64,000 nucleotides of DNA from Progne subis subis. Taxonomy: Eukaryota; Chordata; Aves; Passeriformes; Hirundinidae. Position 1 is the first letter of the stretch. The number at the start of each line of letters is the position of its first letter. Below the pieces are notes generated by a model, which was not told the origin of the DNA, ran no database searches, and saw only the letters and a list, made by a program, of their open reading frames with translations. Below are positions 23,161 through 35,540 of the stretch, piece by piece. Position numbers and translations under genes: made by a program. The stretch is taken from the NCBI GenBank assembly GCA_022316685.1, contig JAKJHU010000463.1:62001-126000 (forward strand), given 5' to 3'.

Positions 23161-23799
23161 CACATCCCCCCTGGCCATGGAACCTGGCTGCAGAAATGGG
23201 TCCTTGGGGTGCTTTCCAAGGAAACTTGAAGGGATGAGGGATCCAAAGCCAGCAGTGGGGTCAGTGCAGTGTCCATGGCCACAGCCCCTTGCAATGGCCC
23301 AGGGCAGGTTGGGATGATGATCCACCCTCACTCCTGGCCCAGGGCAGGGCTGCAGTGCTCTTGGTGGCACCTTGGGCTTGGCACACACTTGAGGAGGGTT
23401 TCTGTTTTCACTGGGGAAACTCAGAGTTTTAGATTGCTTTAAAAAGAAAGAAGAAAATCCTTCTTGGCTAAGTGCAGCCAGGTCTCCGAAGGAAAGCAGG
23501 TCCCAGGTGAGTGAGAAGAGATAGGATGTGCTTTGGCAATGTGGAGCAAGGTTGTCCACACTGGGTCAGACCTCAAGGCACAGCTTCTCTGAGCAGGCCA
23601 GACCTCCTTGGGAGACCCTGGTTCAGTATCAACCACAGAATGCTGCAACCACCTCTTGTATAATGAGAACAGTAATGAAATACACCCTTGAAAATAGGAA
23701 TACATATTTCTTAGAAGCTCTTTGAAATATTTCTCCATAACTGCAGCAGGAAAACTTCCAAATGAATGGCACTAGACCAGAGGGAACTCAAGGCAGAGC
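23161..23799. other. Unassigned non-coding stretch
   Basis: No coding, RNA or repeat signal that I can name. Confidence 0.4.
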
Positions 23800-24610
23800 C
23801 ATGGTTTGTCGGGATTTGCTTGATCCTGATGAGCCCCATGGTGCATTCGGTGCTGAGCCCTGGAACCTCCGGGCCTGAGAGGAGATTGCAAAAACCTTTC
23901 CAGGAGTCAAAGTCAGAAGAAAAACCCAGAGTATCTCAATGCATCAATGGGTCCCACAGAGGTCCATCCCCAACACAGGCTCCTCCTGGAGTCCATGAAG
24001 GAGAGAACTGGAGGGCCAGGATTGCACAAAAACCTCTCAGAGAGTCAGTAGCAAAAAAAAGTACTTAAATTAATTCTGAGTACCTTGAAGCATTAATGAG
24101 CCCCACTGAGTGTGGTTACAGGCTAAGAATCTCAAGGGACTAATTAAAGCAGATAATTGGGGCCATGATTGCACAAACCTCTCAGACTCTTTTTTGACAG
24201 TTTTCTGCCAAAAAAAGTTCTTCAATACCTTGACTACCCTGAAGTATTAATGAGCCCCACTGTTTTTACTGACAAGAATCCCAAGGGACTTAGTATAGTA
24301 GATAATTGGAGCCATGATTGCAGAGTCTCTCACAGAGTCAGGTTTAAAAGGAAAATACCAAGTACCTTTAAAAACCTGAAGTTCCTTGAAGTATTAATGA
24401 GCCACACTGAGTGTCATTACCCACAAAGCCTCTCAAGGGACTAATTACAGCAGATAATTGGAGGACATGATTGCACAAACCTCTCAGAGACTCCAAGGCA
24501 AAAGCAAACAATGCCCTTTGAAAAACCTGCAGTTCCCTGGGAGCATTCAGGAGCCCCCCAGGGCCATTGCTGACCAAGGCTCCCCAGGGACTCCTTCCAG
24601 CACATCCTTG
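23800..24610 (+). repeat. About 150-bp tandem repeat, five units
   Basis: The anchor GATTGCACAAACCTCTCAGA (with variants) starts at 23884, 24020, 24167, 24316 and 24469, so spacing is 136-153 bp. Each unit also holds a GTATTAATGAGCCCCACTGA block and a CAAGGGACTAATTA block. Units are moderately diverged. Confidence 0.9.
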
Positions 24611-26325
24611 AGGCCACTGGGATGTGAGGGGGATGCTGAGGGCAGCACAAGGGGCTGACAGTGCCCAGCCTTGCTGGGGCTGTGCCAGGAGGCCCCAGGG
24701 CCTCAGGACAAGGTGTCTCCTCACAGCCCTTGGTGGCACAGAGGCTGCTGTGCCCCAGGACACCAGGACTTGGCTTCTCTTTGTCCCCACCTGTCATCAC
24801 TGCCTCCAGTTCTCTGCTCTGCCTGGGGCCTGGGGACACTTTCTCTGTCCTGTCCCTCAGTGGGACCCATTAAAACTTCAAGAAACTTTGGAGTTGGATT
24901 CTGACTGGGAATTCTTGAGAGGGAATTCTCTTCAGCTCCCTCTCAGGGACTGATGTTCAGGGCCCCAGCACAAAGCCCGGAGAGTGTCATTAAGGTCCTT
25001 CTGCTGTGTCTGTGCTGCTGAGCTGGGCTGGGCTCCTGGCACAGAGGAAGCTCCTGGCAGCCAAGAAAAGCATCAAAAACACATCTCTCTTGATGAGCAA
25101 CTCTTCTCCCAGCCCAGCAGGGCTGGGGCACTGCCTGCAGCCACCCCGGGCACAGCACACAGGCACAGAGAGCTTCAATCACTCAGGGCTGGGAAGGAGC
25201 TGAGAAGTGACTGCGGGAGAATCACTCCCAGCCCTTGGCACAGGAACCTCTGGCTGCAGGACAAGGCAGCTGCAGCTCCTGCAGGGATCTCCTAAAGCTG
25301 CAACATCCCAATGCCTACAGACTCTGTGAGTACATTCTCTGATTATCTCTTGTGGCAGAGCAGCCAGGGGTGCCCAGGGCTGTCCTGCAGAGCAGGGTCC
25401 TGCAGCCCAGGGCGCTGTGCTGGGGCAGGGACTCTGCTGCCTGCCAGGGACAGCTCTCAGCCGGCCCTGGGGAGCTGCTCACAGGCACTGGGGAGAAGCT
25501 GTGGGGGGAAGGAGCTGCCCTGAGCAGGGCAGGTGCTGCTGCTGAGAGGTGCTGTGTGGGGCAGGGCTGCTCCCAGCTCCAGACCAGCCTGGGCACAGCT
25601 CTGGAGGACACTTGCCAAAAGAAGGTAAGCCTGGGATTGCTGTAAAGATCACGAGCTTTCCTGAGAGTGTTTTCAATTTCCTGCTTGGAGCGGGGTGGGA
25701 AGGCTCAGGTGGTGATAAAAAGAATTTTGCTTTTTATACATTTTTCATATATGCATAGCTCTGTTAACTACTATTATATTGTTATAAATCTATAATCCTT
25801 AATTAACTCTATTCAACTGCTATTACTGATATTTATATCAGTGTTATCCTTGATTAACTCTAGTGCATTACTCTCTTTCTCTTAGATTTTAGAACAATAA
25901 GCAGACCTTCTAAATACATTCCAGAAATACTGTATAGTTTTACTATCAGGAAAAAAAACCTGCAAGAAGAACATTTTGTTTTTTAACCAGAGTGTGAGCA
26001 GTCATTTAAAAAAAAAAAAAAAAAAAAGTGAGGCAAAGAAGACCTTTGAAGGCTTCTTTGGAAGAAATGGTCCTCCTCCAACGGGTTTACCCAGGGGTGT
26101 GTAACTGGGGCAACTGAATCTCATATTGGATGTCCCTGGTAAATATCCTAATTAATCAACATTAATACATTTTAAAATCAGATCCTGGGTGTGCCCCATC
26201 CCCACTGGGACACCTGGAAGCTTCAATTAAGGTCTGGTTTTTACTTTTCTGTTCTAATGATGTTACAAGGCGTTTTTTTTCTCTTTTGATTACAGGCAAC
26301 AGGAGGATGAGAGAAGCAAAATAGG
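24611..26325. other. Unassigned, GC-rich then AT-rich
   Basis: 24611-25680 is GC-rich with composition-driven open frames. 25681-26325 is AT-rich with a long A run at about 26008-26027. No gene supported. Confidence 0.4.
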
Positions 26326-26327
26326 AA

Positions 26328-26420
26328 TTGAAATCACAGAATCACAGAACATTCTGAGTTGAAAGGGACACATGGGATCATCAAAGTCATGTTTCAACAT
26401 TTACAGAGACTCCAGAACTG
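26328..26420 (-). mobile_element. CR1 LINE 3' tail fragment
   Basis: AATCACAGAATCACAGAACA followed by TTGAAAGGGACACATGGGAT is the reverse complement of the CR1 terminus. Confidence 0.75.
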
Positions 26421-27935
26421 TAACTTTGGGTGGTCAGTCTCTCTGCTGGGAGGCTCCTAAAGGGCCTTCAGCCACTCCTCAGCCCAGACAGCTCCAGCAT
26501 CACCTTTGCAGGGCCCAGCAGGGCTCTCCTGAGCTGCCCTTGCCCCCTGCAGACAGAGCCTGCCCCAGGCAGGGCCCTGCAGACAGGCAGGTTTCTGTAG
26601 GGCCGGGCCCAGGGCACAGAGGGTGGGATGGGCTCTGTGAGCGCTGGCAGGGACAAGGCTCCTCTCAGCAGGGAAATGTCCAGGCACAGGGAGATGCTCA
26701 GGGAAGGAGAGGGGGCTGAACAGAGCAGTGCTGGGGGCAGGAGGGCACTGTTGGTGTGTGGGAGGTGCCGTGCACAGCTGGCTATGGGAACACTGTCCTG
26801 AGTGCCCGGCTGTCTGTGCCCTGCCCTCCCAGGCACAGCACCACAACATCTTCTCTTCTTTCTGCCCTCCCCTGATCTTGTCACTGTCACCTGGTGCTCT
26901 CAGGGAGGTTCTGATATTTGCAGCAGCTGAGTCAGGCACTGCCCTTGGGATTGCTGCCAGGCAGCTGTGTCCATGGGAATGGGGTGTCCAAGCTTGCCTG
27001 TCACCTGTGGGGCTGTGGGCAAAGCATCCATGGGAAAGGGGAATGAGCTGAGCCCCCTCCCTGAGATCCCATCATGGGCACACCCGGGGATCTCCTTGCT
27101 GTGTCCTTCCAAGCTCTGAGCTGCCCTCCTGGCTGCAAATCTGTGCAGAGCCTCTGGGATTTCCCTGAATGTCCCATGGGGAAGTGCAGAGATGCCAGAG
27201 CTGAGGAAATGCTGTTGGGTTTGCCAAGGGAGCCGTGAGTGTCCTTGGCAGAAGGAGGTGCTGAGCCCTTGCCCAGAGACCTTTGGAGAGGCTGAGACAT
27301 TCAGGGATCCCTCTGCTCTGGGCAGGGTCTGGTTTATCCCAGGGTGACACGGGAGTGTGACTGTGCACTGAATGCGGCCAAAGGTGCAAATCCAGGGCAG
27401 TTGGGAACAAGCCCATCCAGCCCCTCACCTTCCCTAAGCCACAGGGAATCCTTTGCCTGTCACATCTCTCAGTGGCAAACTCTGAGTGAAGCAGAAATGC
27501 TGGGGAATTCTGATCTCAGAGAACTAGAAATGATGTGTGGGCAGGAAAACAATGGCTGAAATTCCTTCCTGCTCTCCATGCCCTTTAGGAGTGCAGATGG
27601 GAACAAGCCTTTCTGCATTAGGAGTGATTCCACTGACAAATCCTGAAGATGCAGCCTTGTCCCTCTGCCACATGGCCACAAACCCAGGGCAGTGGGGCAG
27701 GGATGGCTCCTGGAGAGCCCCCACGCACAGGCCTGGCTGCTCCTGGCACACTCAGACAGCACAGCTGGAGCTCAGGCAGGGACCTGGGTGAAGGTTTTCC
27801 CAGAGCAGGAACAAGGGTGGGAGAGTCACAGCGGGACAGTCTACAGGGAATGGCCCAGGTTTGGCTCAAAGCAGCCTCTGCTGACTCGTCACTGTCCTTT
27901 ATCCATGAACAGGTCCCCATGGGCAGGCACAGCAA
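26421..27935 (+). other. 5' flank of the olfactory receptor gene
   Basis: No supported coding exon. Avian olfactory receptor coding regions are single-exon with upstream non-coding exons. A plausible acceptor, CTTTATCCATGAACAG, ends at about 27911, 25 bases before the start codon. Confidence 0.5.
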
Positions 27936-28871
27936 ATGTCCAACAGCAGCAGCTCCATCAGCCACTTCCTCCTGCTGCCATTGGCAGACACGCGGCAGCT
28001 GCAGCTCCTGCACTTCTGCCTCTTCCTGGGCATCTCCCTGGCTGCCCTCCTGGCCAACGGCCTCATCATCAGCGCCGTAGCCTGTGGCCACCTCCTGCAC
28101 ACGCCCATGTTCTTCTTCCTGCTCAACCTGGCCCTCACCGACCTGGGCTCCATCCTCACCACTGTCCCCAAAGCCATGCACAATTCCCTCTGGGACAACA
28201 GGTACATCTCCTACACAGGATGTGCTGCACAGCTCTTTTTCTTTCTGTTCTTTATGTCAGCAGAGTTTTATCTCCTGACCGTCATGAGCTATGACCGCTA
28301 CGTGTCTATCTGCAAACCCCTGCACTATGGGACCCTCCTGGGCAGCAGAGCTTGTGCCCACATGGCAGCAGCTGCCTGGGCCAGCGCCTTTCTCAATGCT
28401 CTCATGCAAACAGCCAATACATTTTCCCTGCCCCTGTGCCATGGCAATGCCCTGGGCCAGTTCTTCTGTGAAATCCCCCCAATCCTCAAACTCTCCTGCT
28501 CCAAATCCCACCTCAGGGAAATAGGGCTTCTTGTATTTTCCATCTCTTTAGCATTTGGTTGTTTTGTGTTCATTGTTTTCTCCTATGTGCAGATCTTCAG
28601 GGCTGTGCTGAGGATCCCCTCTGAGCAGGGACAGCACAAAGCCTTTTCCACCTGCCTCCCTCACCTGGCTGTGGTCTCCCTGTTCATCACCACTGGCTTT
28701 TTTGCCTACCTGAAACCCCCCTCCATCTCCTCCCAATCCCTGGATCTGGCCCTATCAGTTCTGTACTCGGTGGTGCCTCCAGCCCTGAACCCCCTCATCT
28801 ACAGCCTGAGGAACCAGGAGCTCAAGGCTGCAGTGTGGAGACTGATGACTGTGTGGTTTAAAAAACATTAA
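27936..28871 (+). CDS. Olfactory receptor, OR14-like, intact
   Basis: An odorant-detecting seven-transmembrane G-protein-coupled receptor, expected in the cilia of olfactory neurons and coupled to the olfactory Gs-type protein. The single-exon frame is 311 codons, the usual length. Seen in order: an N-glycosylation site NSS at residues 3-5; TM1 with an LLANG core; LHTPMFFFL at the first intracellular loop and TM2; the conserved extracellular Cys in TGCAAQ; MSYDRYVSICKPLHY at the end of TM3; SYVQIF in TM5; KAFSTCLPHL before TM6; and PALNPLIYSLRN in TM7. Against the class consensus MAYDRYVAIC there are two Ser replacements. The ATG at 27936 gives the standard N-terminus; the upstream ATG at 27918 is out of frame. 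The type fits the receptor clade greatly expanded in birds. Whether it is expressed cannot be seen. Confidence 0.95.
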   Translation: MSNSSSSISHFLLLPLADTRQLQLLHFCLFLGISLAALLANGLIISAVACGHLLHTPMFFFLLNLALTDLGSILTTVPKAMHNSLWDNRYISYTGCAAQLFFFLFFMSAEFYLLTVMSYDRYVSICKPLHYGTLLGSRACAHMAAAAWASAFLNALMQTANTFSLPLCHGNALGQFFCEIPPILKLSCSKSHLREIGLLVFSISLAFGCFVFIVFSYVQIFRAVLRIPSEQGQHKAFSTCLPHLAVVSLFITTGFFAYLKPPSISSQSLDLALSVLYSVVPPALNPLIYSLRNQELKAAVWRLMTVWFKKH

Positions 28872-29234
28872 ACTGCTGGCCAATTTCTGCAAATCACTTG
28901 TAATAAAAGTCATCTTTGATACTTCTTGTTGGTTTCATTTTGGAGGTTCTTTTTCTTTGTTTTACTCCTTTAATCTTCTCCACAAATATATGTCACTGTT
29001 TGTGCCATTTCTCATTTTGTTTCTCTCCACCTTCCCTGTGGCCACAGACTGTGCCCATGAAGGGCTGCGCTGTTGGTGACTTTAAAGGAACTAAGGGATC
29101 TCTCAGGCAAGTTTTCTGCAGAGATCCCCCTTTTGTTCCCTCCTCTGGAGCTGGAGCAGCAATGTCTGTGTGCAGAGCTGGGGGCAGATCACTGCTGGCA
29201 CAGCAGCTGTGCCCAGGAGCAGCAGCACACAAAG
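28872..29234 (+). other. 3' flank of the olfactory receptor
   Basis: AATAAA at about 28903 lies 30 bases after the stop codon and could serve as a polyadenylation signal. The rest is non-coding. Confidence 0.5.
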
Positions 29235-30905
29235 ACCTTCCTGGTGCTGTGCCCTGGGCCAGGAGGGATTGTGCCACCAGAGCTGAGCCTAAATTTCTTC
29301 TCCCAGTCAGCTTTAGGGCATAGAATGTGGAGAAGGCAGAGCTGCCTCTCAGCTTTCCACAGTCCTCCAGAAGGATCCTGTGTGTGAAACAGCCTGAGAA
29401 CAGGGTTTAAGTGTGAGAGGAGGGGAATTCAGAGCTCTTTTCTCCCCTGTGGGCTGAGGGTCTGCATTTCCAATGGCTCTGCAACTGCCAAAGGGGCCTT
29501 CTTGCTCAGCTGAGAACAGTTCTGCTGAAAGCCTGTCCTAACCTACTTTTCCTGCAAATGTGCCCAATGAGTCCTCAGTTTTTTGCAGCCACAGGTCTTT
29601 TGTGCATGCAGGTGTGAGACCTGATGGATGGAACAGCTCTGCTGGGGGGAATTTCTCTTTTTCTTGTTTGTTTTTCTTTTGGGGTTTTGTTTGGGTTTTT
29701 TTGGTTGGTTTCGTTTATTTTCCTGTTCTTTTGTTTTGATTGGTTTTGTTGATGTGGAAGAGAGCTCTTTAATTCTAGATCTTGTGGGGTATCATGGGGT
29801 TTTTTCCTTTTTTTTTTTTTCAGTTTTGGTTCTTTTTTTTTGGTGGTGGGAGTTTTTGGTTTGTATGGGGGGTTTTCTTTATGTCTTTTGTTTTGTTTTG
29901 TTTTGTTTGGTCTTTTTTTGTTTTCTTATTTAACTCCCCCTGTCAGCTCTGGGCAGAGCTCTGTGACTCTATGTGGCACTTGCCTGTGGCACTGTGGAGG
30001 TGGCCAGGGGGACCTTCCCCGAGCTGTGTGCACAGCAATGCACATCAGCCCAGGCCGGGGGTGCTCAGTGCCCGCTCAGTTTTGCTGTCTGGCTGTGGCT
30101 CTGGACGCTTCCCTTGGAGCATCTCCGGGCAGGGAACGTTGGAGCTGTCCCCACCGTGGTGTCACAGAGAGGGGAACGCTGGGGCTGTGCCGCTCCTGCC
30201 CCGGCCCCAAGAGCTCTGCCAGCGCCTGGAGGAGACACAAAGGCTGAGCCCAAGGGTGAGAACTGCAGAAGGGGCTGAGCTGGGAGGGAGGCAGCGGGAT
30301 CATGGAGTCCAGGCCCTGGCCCTGCACAGACAGCCCAAGAGTGGCAGCCTGGGCATTCCCGGGAGCGGTGTCCAAAGGCTCCTGGAGCTGCGGCAGCCTC
30401 GCAGCTGTGACCATTCCCTGGGGAGCCTGGTGAGTGGTCAAGGCCCCTGCAGGGGAAGAAGCTTTTGCTGGTCTCCAGCCCGCAGCTGGCCTGGCCCAGC
30501 CCCAGCCGTTCCCTGGGCTGCATTCTCTGCTGTCCCTGGGCAGAAGTCTCAGCTGCCCCTGCTGCTGTCCCTGGGCAGGAGGCGCAGCCCCCGGGGACCT
30601 CTGAGCTCCGTCTGCTGCTGGGCTGCGGCCGAAGCGAGCCAGTGCCGGCAGAGCTCTGGGGAAAGGTCCCGGCCCTGGCTTGGGGCTGGGCCAGAGCCCA
30701 GGGAGCAAATCAACTTGCAGCTGCTGCCCCAGAGCAGGGAAGAGCAGGAATTGCTGGCTGGGAGAGACTCTTGCCAAGGGCCTGCAGGCACCAGGACACA
30801 GGCCATGGCTGGACACTGCTTGGGGCCAGGGTGAGCTGGGATGTGGGGATGGACTTGTTCCCTGGGAGGGCGGTGGGGCCCTGGCACAGAGTGGGAGGAA
30901 AAAGC
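29235..30905 (+). repeat. Left arm of an inverted repeat (partner 45413-46797)
   Basis: Its reverse complement recurs at 45413-46797. Landmarks in both arms: the AGGCAGAGCTGCCTCTCAGC block, a T/G-rich run (29640-29935) mirrored as an A/C-rich run, the CTCTGTGAC...GGCACTT block, a CR1 tail and the GGGAGGGCGGTGGGGCCCTGG block. About 200 bases (roughly 30430-30650) are missing from the right arm. The 3' half is also the flank shared with 1-472. No gene supported. Confidence 0.88.
30240..30425 (-). mobile_element. CR1 LINE tail within the inverted arm
   Basis: AACTGCAGAAGGGGCTGAGC, then GGCCCTGCACAGACAGCCCA and GTGTCCAAAGGCTCCTGGAG, are the reverse complement of the CR1 end seen at 18120-18258. 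Confidence 0.7.
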
Positions 30906-30967
30906 TGCGGCTGCCCTGGAATGGCTGGAAGTGTGCAAGGGCTGGTTGGAGGGGGACTTCCTGCCCA

Positions 30968-31066
30968 GAAGGGATGGGATGGGATGGGATGGGATGGGAT
31001 GGGATGGGATGGGATGGGATGGGATGGGATGGGATGGGATGGGATGGGATGGGATGGGATGGGATG
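30968..31066 (+). repeat. (ATGGG)n microsatellite, copy B
   Basis: About 20 units of the same 5-bp repeat as at 473-586. Confidence 0.97.
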
Positions 31067-31352
31067 GGGCAGTGTAATGTGGGGTGTAATTGCAGTGTGG
31101 GGTGGTGTGAAAGTTTGGAGGGGCAGGGATTGCAGTGGGGGGATGGGGTGGTTTGGGCTCTTGGAGTAGGGGAGTAGAGGGAAAGAAAGCAAGTGGCAGT
31201 TTTTAATGGCTGCTGGTGCTTTTAGAAATTTTGGGGCCTGGAAGTGTCTTGTGGGAGATTGCAGTGAAATTGGGAAGGCTGAGTTTAAGGTGCTGTGCTG
31301 TGCAGGGCTGAGGTGGGGGGGCAGTGATTTTGGGAAGGTAAGGGCACCTGCT

Positions 31353-31354
31353 GA

Positions 31355-31393
<39 letters not shown>

Positions 31394-31484
31394 GAAGGAT
31401 AGAGTGAGAAGGAAAAGAATAAGGAAAAAGGAGGGAAGGGAGGGAGGAAGGAAGGAAGGAAGGAAAGGAAGGAAGAAAGAAAGG

Positions 31485-31516
<32 letters not shown>

Positions 31517-31520
31517 AAGG
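31353..31520 (+). repeat. (GAAA)n/(GAAG)n purine tract, copy B
   Basis: A GAAA run to about 31398, then unique sequence, then GAAG runs with AGGC interruptions up to the ERV-B LTR. Shorter and less pure than copy A. Confidence 0.95.
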
Positions 31521-32364
31521 GTTTTAAATGAAGGTCTATATGTCTAATTTAATAAGCAACAAAGTTGAATTTAGCAGCAATGCAAGTTTATTTAAGTAGC
31601 ATTTTATAATCAAGCATATACAAAAATTTAGCCATGATTAATTAAAGATAAGTACTGTTCAGATAACGCATAAGCAAATCTGACCGGGGTACAGAGGTGG
31701 GGGCTTCTCACCCTACCTCACGTACAAAACAAAGTAATCCAACTTAAACTTATATACTGTATGCTAATACATGTTCATTAATATTTCTCATAAATCTCCG
31801 CCTATTTTCAAATCTTAAAATCTACGTCACTATACTACATAGCTCATGCTCCACTTGTTGTTAGGGGTCTTCTTTACTTTTCGGTGGTCTTCTTCAGATG
31901 AAGGCTCATCATCTTCCTCTTGTCTTATGAATAACCTTACTGGTTGCGCATGCGCTCTAAGTTTTGTGTTATACATAACTAAGCATTATGTTCTAAAAAG
32001 TAATTATTTCATGGGTCAAACCACCACCCAAACTCCCTACCTTGGAATAGTCCCGGCTTTGTCCATCTCAAGGCCAGTTCTATCTTAAGACATCCTGTAT
32101 CCCATAGCATCTACAAAGGGCCCATCTCCCGACCTTGGAGTAGTCCCAGCTTTGGCCAATCTAGCTTTGAGACTCTTGCTTATCTCAAACTGCATCCTAT
32201 ATCTTATTTTTCTCATGTAGCATCTGCCAAGGGGCCCATCTGCTCTGTAACACTACTCACATCTGCTTTTTCTTTTACTACTTTATAATAAATGTTTTCT
32301 AAAATGTATATTTTTAAAATATTGATACAGTTCCAATTAGCATAAATCATTTTCACTTATTACA
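31521..32364 (-). repeat. ERV-B 3' LTR
   Basis: Nearly collinear with 1229-2072. It ends TTATTACA at 32364, before the polypurine tract on the minus strand, which is slightly changed here (complement of GTTTCCCCAGTTTCTC). Confidence 0.87.
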
Positions 32365-32423
32365 GTTTCCCCAGTTTCTCTTTTTAATCATATTGATTCA
32401 TGCTTTTTAATTAAAACTGAATC

Positions 32424-34681
32424 TCAATTTCTTCTATATTCCCAATAATCCAGGTTTTCATGCTCTCTCATTTCAGCCTCTAATTTTTCTAACATCTCCC
32501 ATGCTTCACCAAACTTTTTGCATTCCTTCTCAAATTTGGTTGACATCTCTTGTGCTAGAGTAGTCTCTTTATGTTCAGTCAACATCTCTTCGGGTCCTTT
32601 CTTTTGAGTGTGAGTAAGTTTAGCTTTTAATATCATCAAAGAATCTGGTTTCCCTTTTGCTGCCAATTCTGGATCGATGGGCATTGCTGTCATTTGCATT
32701 CCTTGTATGACTGGGTGGATTAGTCTAATAAGACATGGAATCATGCATGGTAAGAATAACAATCCTAATCCAGAACATAACAGCATAAATCCCACCTTCT
32801 TCCACCAGGCTCCTCCAAAGAGGTTATCCCACCAATCCATTTTTGGAATAGAATTCCACTTTTGAACTGGTACGTGTGCAACCCTTTTAATTTCTTCAGC
32901 AAGCTTTGTGATGGCTTCCCCATGATCATCTCTCTCCACACAGCACTCAGATTCCTTAAATCTTCCTCAAACTCCCCCTTCTTCAGCCAACAGATAATCT
33001 AGGGCAATTCTGGTTTGATATCCAAATGCTCACATTTGTGAATGCTGCTTGGCCAGTAACTTCAGGGCATCAGAAGTATGGTTTGATACAACCTCCACTA
33101 CCGCCTGGAGTCTTATCAACCGATTCAATAGATAAATTGGGGTCCTATATCCCCAAGATCCATCCCTAGCCCAAGTTGCTGGGTCATAATATGCTATGAT
33201 TCTTTCTGCAGGCCATTCATCTTCCCCCCATTCCTGGTTTCCCCCTGCCTTTGGGAAGCTGAGGTTTAAATCTCTTTTATTCCTTTCTAGAGTCTCATCA
33301 AGTGGTGTTCCCAGCATATTGCTCCTAGACCTTGGTATGACAAAGCAGGAGGGTCGTATAACTCCTAAGGTACAGGTTCCCTCCCACTTTTGAGGTAATT
33401 CACTCTATGCTTATTGCCCACAAATGCAATATATTCCATCAGGGGCTTTCCATTTACTGTTTGTTTTTTTCTGGTTGTTCCCAGTAGGATTTTTGGTCTT
33501 TTTTTGGATTGGTAGGGGTTAGGTCCAGGACTTTTATGCCAGCACAAATCAGTTTGATTATTCCACTCACAATTCATTTCCTTTGTTATTCCCCAATACC
33601 CAGTAAAGGATTTTGGTTGCCAGGTCTTAGTTTTATTATTCGAATGAACTACTTAAGTAGATATACAAGGAGTATATCCTACTACTTCATTATATTTCCT
33701 TCCTTCTCAAGTTATACAAACTGTTCCAATTGATAACTCAAAATCCATCCTTGAGGTGGTTTTAATGTCTTGGAAATTTGAGTATGATTCCATTTTAAAA
33801 ACTGTTCTGGAGGTAGACTCTCACCTCTCCACAGCCATCTTTCAGCCATTCTAAGTCCCTCACAGATCCAGCATTTGGATAATCCTAATTCCGTAGCAAT
33901 TTCTTGCATCAAATCTACAAAAAGATTCTTAGTTGAGGTTGTCAAATCCCAGTCACTATACTGCTGTTTGAATTGTTCATACAGCTTATCCAATTCCTTT
34001 AATTCTTTCCCTGTGGCCTTTTCACATATTTCTTTTGTTTCTTTTGGGTTTTCTTCTTTTTTTCCTTAGTGCTGTACCTCCTATACCTATACTTGGATCA
34101 TTCCCATTCTCATCTTTCTCAAAACAAACAAACAAAAAAAATTCATACTTAGGACAGATTTGATCGCGATAAGGATAAGGAGCTGGTACATTAAATGCTA
34201 AATTTTTCCCTACCCAATCCATTTTTCTATTTTTAACACAAACATCTATAAAATTGCTGTGATCATAGCAGGCAGCATTAACATATGGATATGCCACAAA
34301 CACAAATTCCATCTTGTCCTTGACCCACATGGAGTGATGGCATTTATTACTGGGATCAACATTATTGGGACTTTGGTTTTGCATCAATTTTTCTCTCATT
34401 GCCCGCTCTTGTGCTGCTTGTTTTATTCTTGTTTGTTCCTGCATTGCTCATTCCCTTCTCTCATGGACTCTGTCCAGAGTGCCTCCATAGTTTTGGCCAG
34501 TTGCCAAGGGCACCATCACAAACACAGTGAAAATAATCCTCAGGAGTTTTGACTTTCTACCATCCTCAAGGCCCTTTGGGTTGCAGCCAAGAGCCAAGAT
34601 GTCAGGATTCTTGGGAGGAAAGTTTATATCCTGGGATCTAGTCATTGGTGCATTTGGTCTCACTGGTACCCTTGGCCTCAT
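32424..34681 (-). pseudogene. env: Degenerate gammaretrovirus-like env (ERV-B)
   Basis: A leader of 77 codons with a hydrophobic segment (34681-34448) ends at a TGA shared with ERV-A. SU runs through 34444-34022 and 33993-33712, with SKCWICEG near 33875 supplying the CxxC motif. TM runs through 33317-33030 and 32939-32424. The first Cys of the CX6CC site is TGA, as in ERV-A, while the CC pair is kept. The anchor LCSGLGLLFLPCMIPCL near 32750 and a cytoplasmic tail of about 100 residues, rich in Glu and Lys, follow. The tail is open to a TGA at 32424. Confidence 0.83.
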
Positions 34682-35073
34682 GTTTGTTTCAAGGATGGCA
34701 CAGATTACTCACAGTTCTCGCAGGACTGCGCTCTCCCTCGCCCTCTCTTTCTCTCTGGGTTAGTCAGCTACTTCTTCTTTTAGACTAAACCACCAAAGCT
34801 CTGGAGATGTGCCAACCACAATAAGATTTGCTTTTTACTACTTCAATTAACAACCTGATTTGTTGGTAGCTTTTTGCTCCAAAGTTGGGGATTATTATTA
34901 AGTCTTCATCCCCACCAACAGGCACATTCACAATGCCAATTCACAAAAAAAATGTGTCTATAGCGTGGCACGCAAATTCCTTCTCCACAGCAACTGTAAA
35001 TTATGATACAGTGGTCTATAATATTATGAGTTGTTTGCTCTCTCACCTGATCAAAAGCTAATATATTAAAAAC

Positions 35074-35540
35074 TCATTGGTCTACATTTTCTATTATTTG
35101 GACCATTGCATAAAAGGTTCCATCTTCATATCTCAAAGGTATTAAAAAAAAATCACTGACAAAGCTTTTTAAAATTAACTGTTCACACATGCAGTCTAAG
35201 CAAGTTAAACAAATCAATTGTCTCTCTCTTTCTTCTGCTCTTGTTACTCTCCACCACAAATTAGGCAAAGCGCACAAATAACACAAACCCATGGGCGACA
35301 CTCTAAGCCGTGCTTAGTACACTCCCAGTGTGTTACTTGTTCTTGGACTCTTTTAGTAACAGGTGTTACCAGTCTCTTGTTCTGGAATTGTAGTTCCTCA
35401 ATGAAATCTGTTAGTGTTAGTCGCTGAGGGCCTCTTAAAAGATTTTCAATCAGTTCGGTCTGTTCCCATTGATCAAGGACCTGTCTAATCCCTTCCCATC
35501 GCCATTGTTCTGCCTCCAAACTCAATGGAGTTGCCGTCAA
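35074..35540 (-). pseudogene. Small Cys-rich frame B between pol and env (ERV-B copy)
   Basis: Two overlapping frames (35540-35244 and 35301-35074) are the halves of the same product, split by a frameshift near 35270. The N-terminal half has a Leu/Glu-rich, probably helical part, then WECTKHGLEC and further cysteines. The C-terminal half repeats the CLTCLDC type cluster and ends in FYAMVQ. No ATG is seen at the upstream end, so it may be reached by splicing. ERV-A keeps the C-terminal half open. The family is not recognised. Confidence 0.5.

Noticed and set aside
29782..30834. 350-codon frame with a hydrophobic Phe/Val start that could pass for a membrane protein
   Set aside because: The start is a T/G-rich simple stretch and the rest is the GC-rich arm; the other two copies of the arm do not keep the frame.
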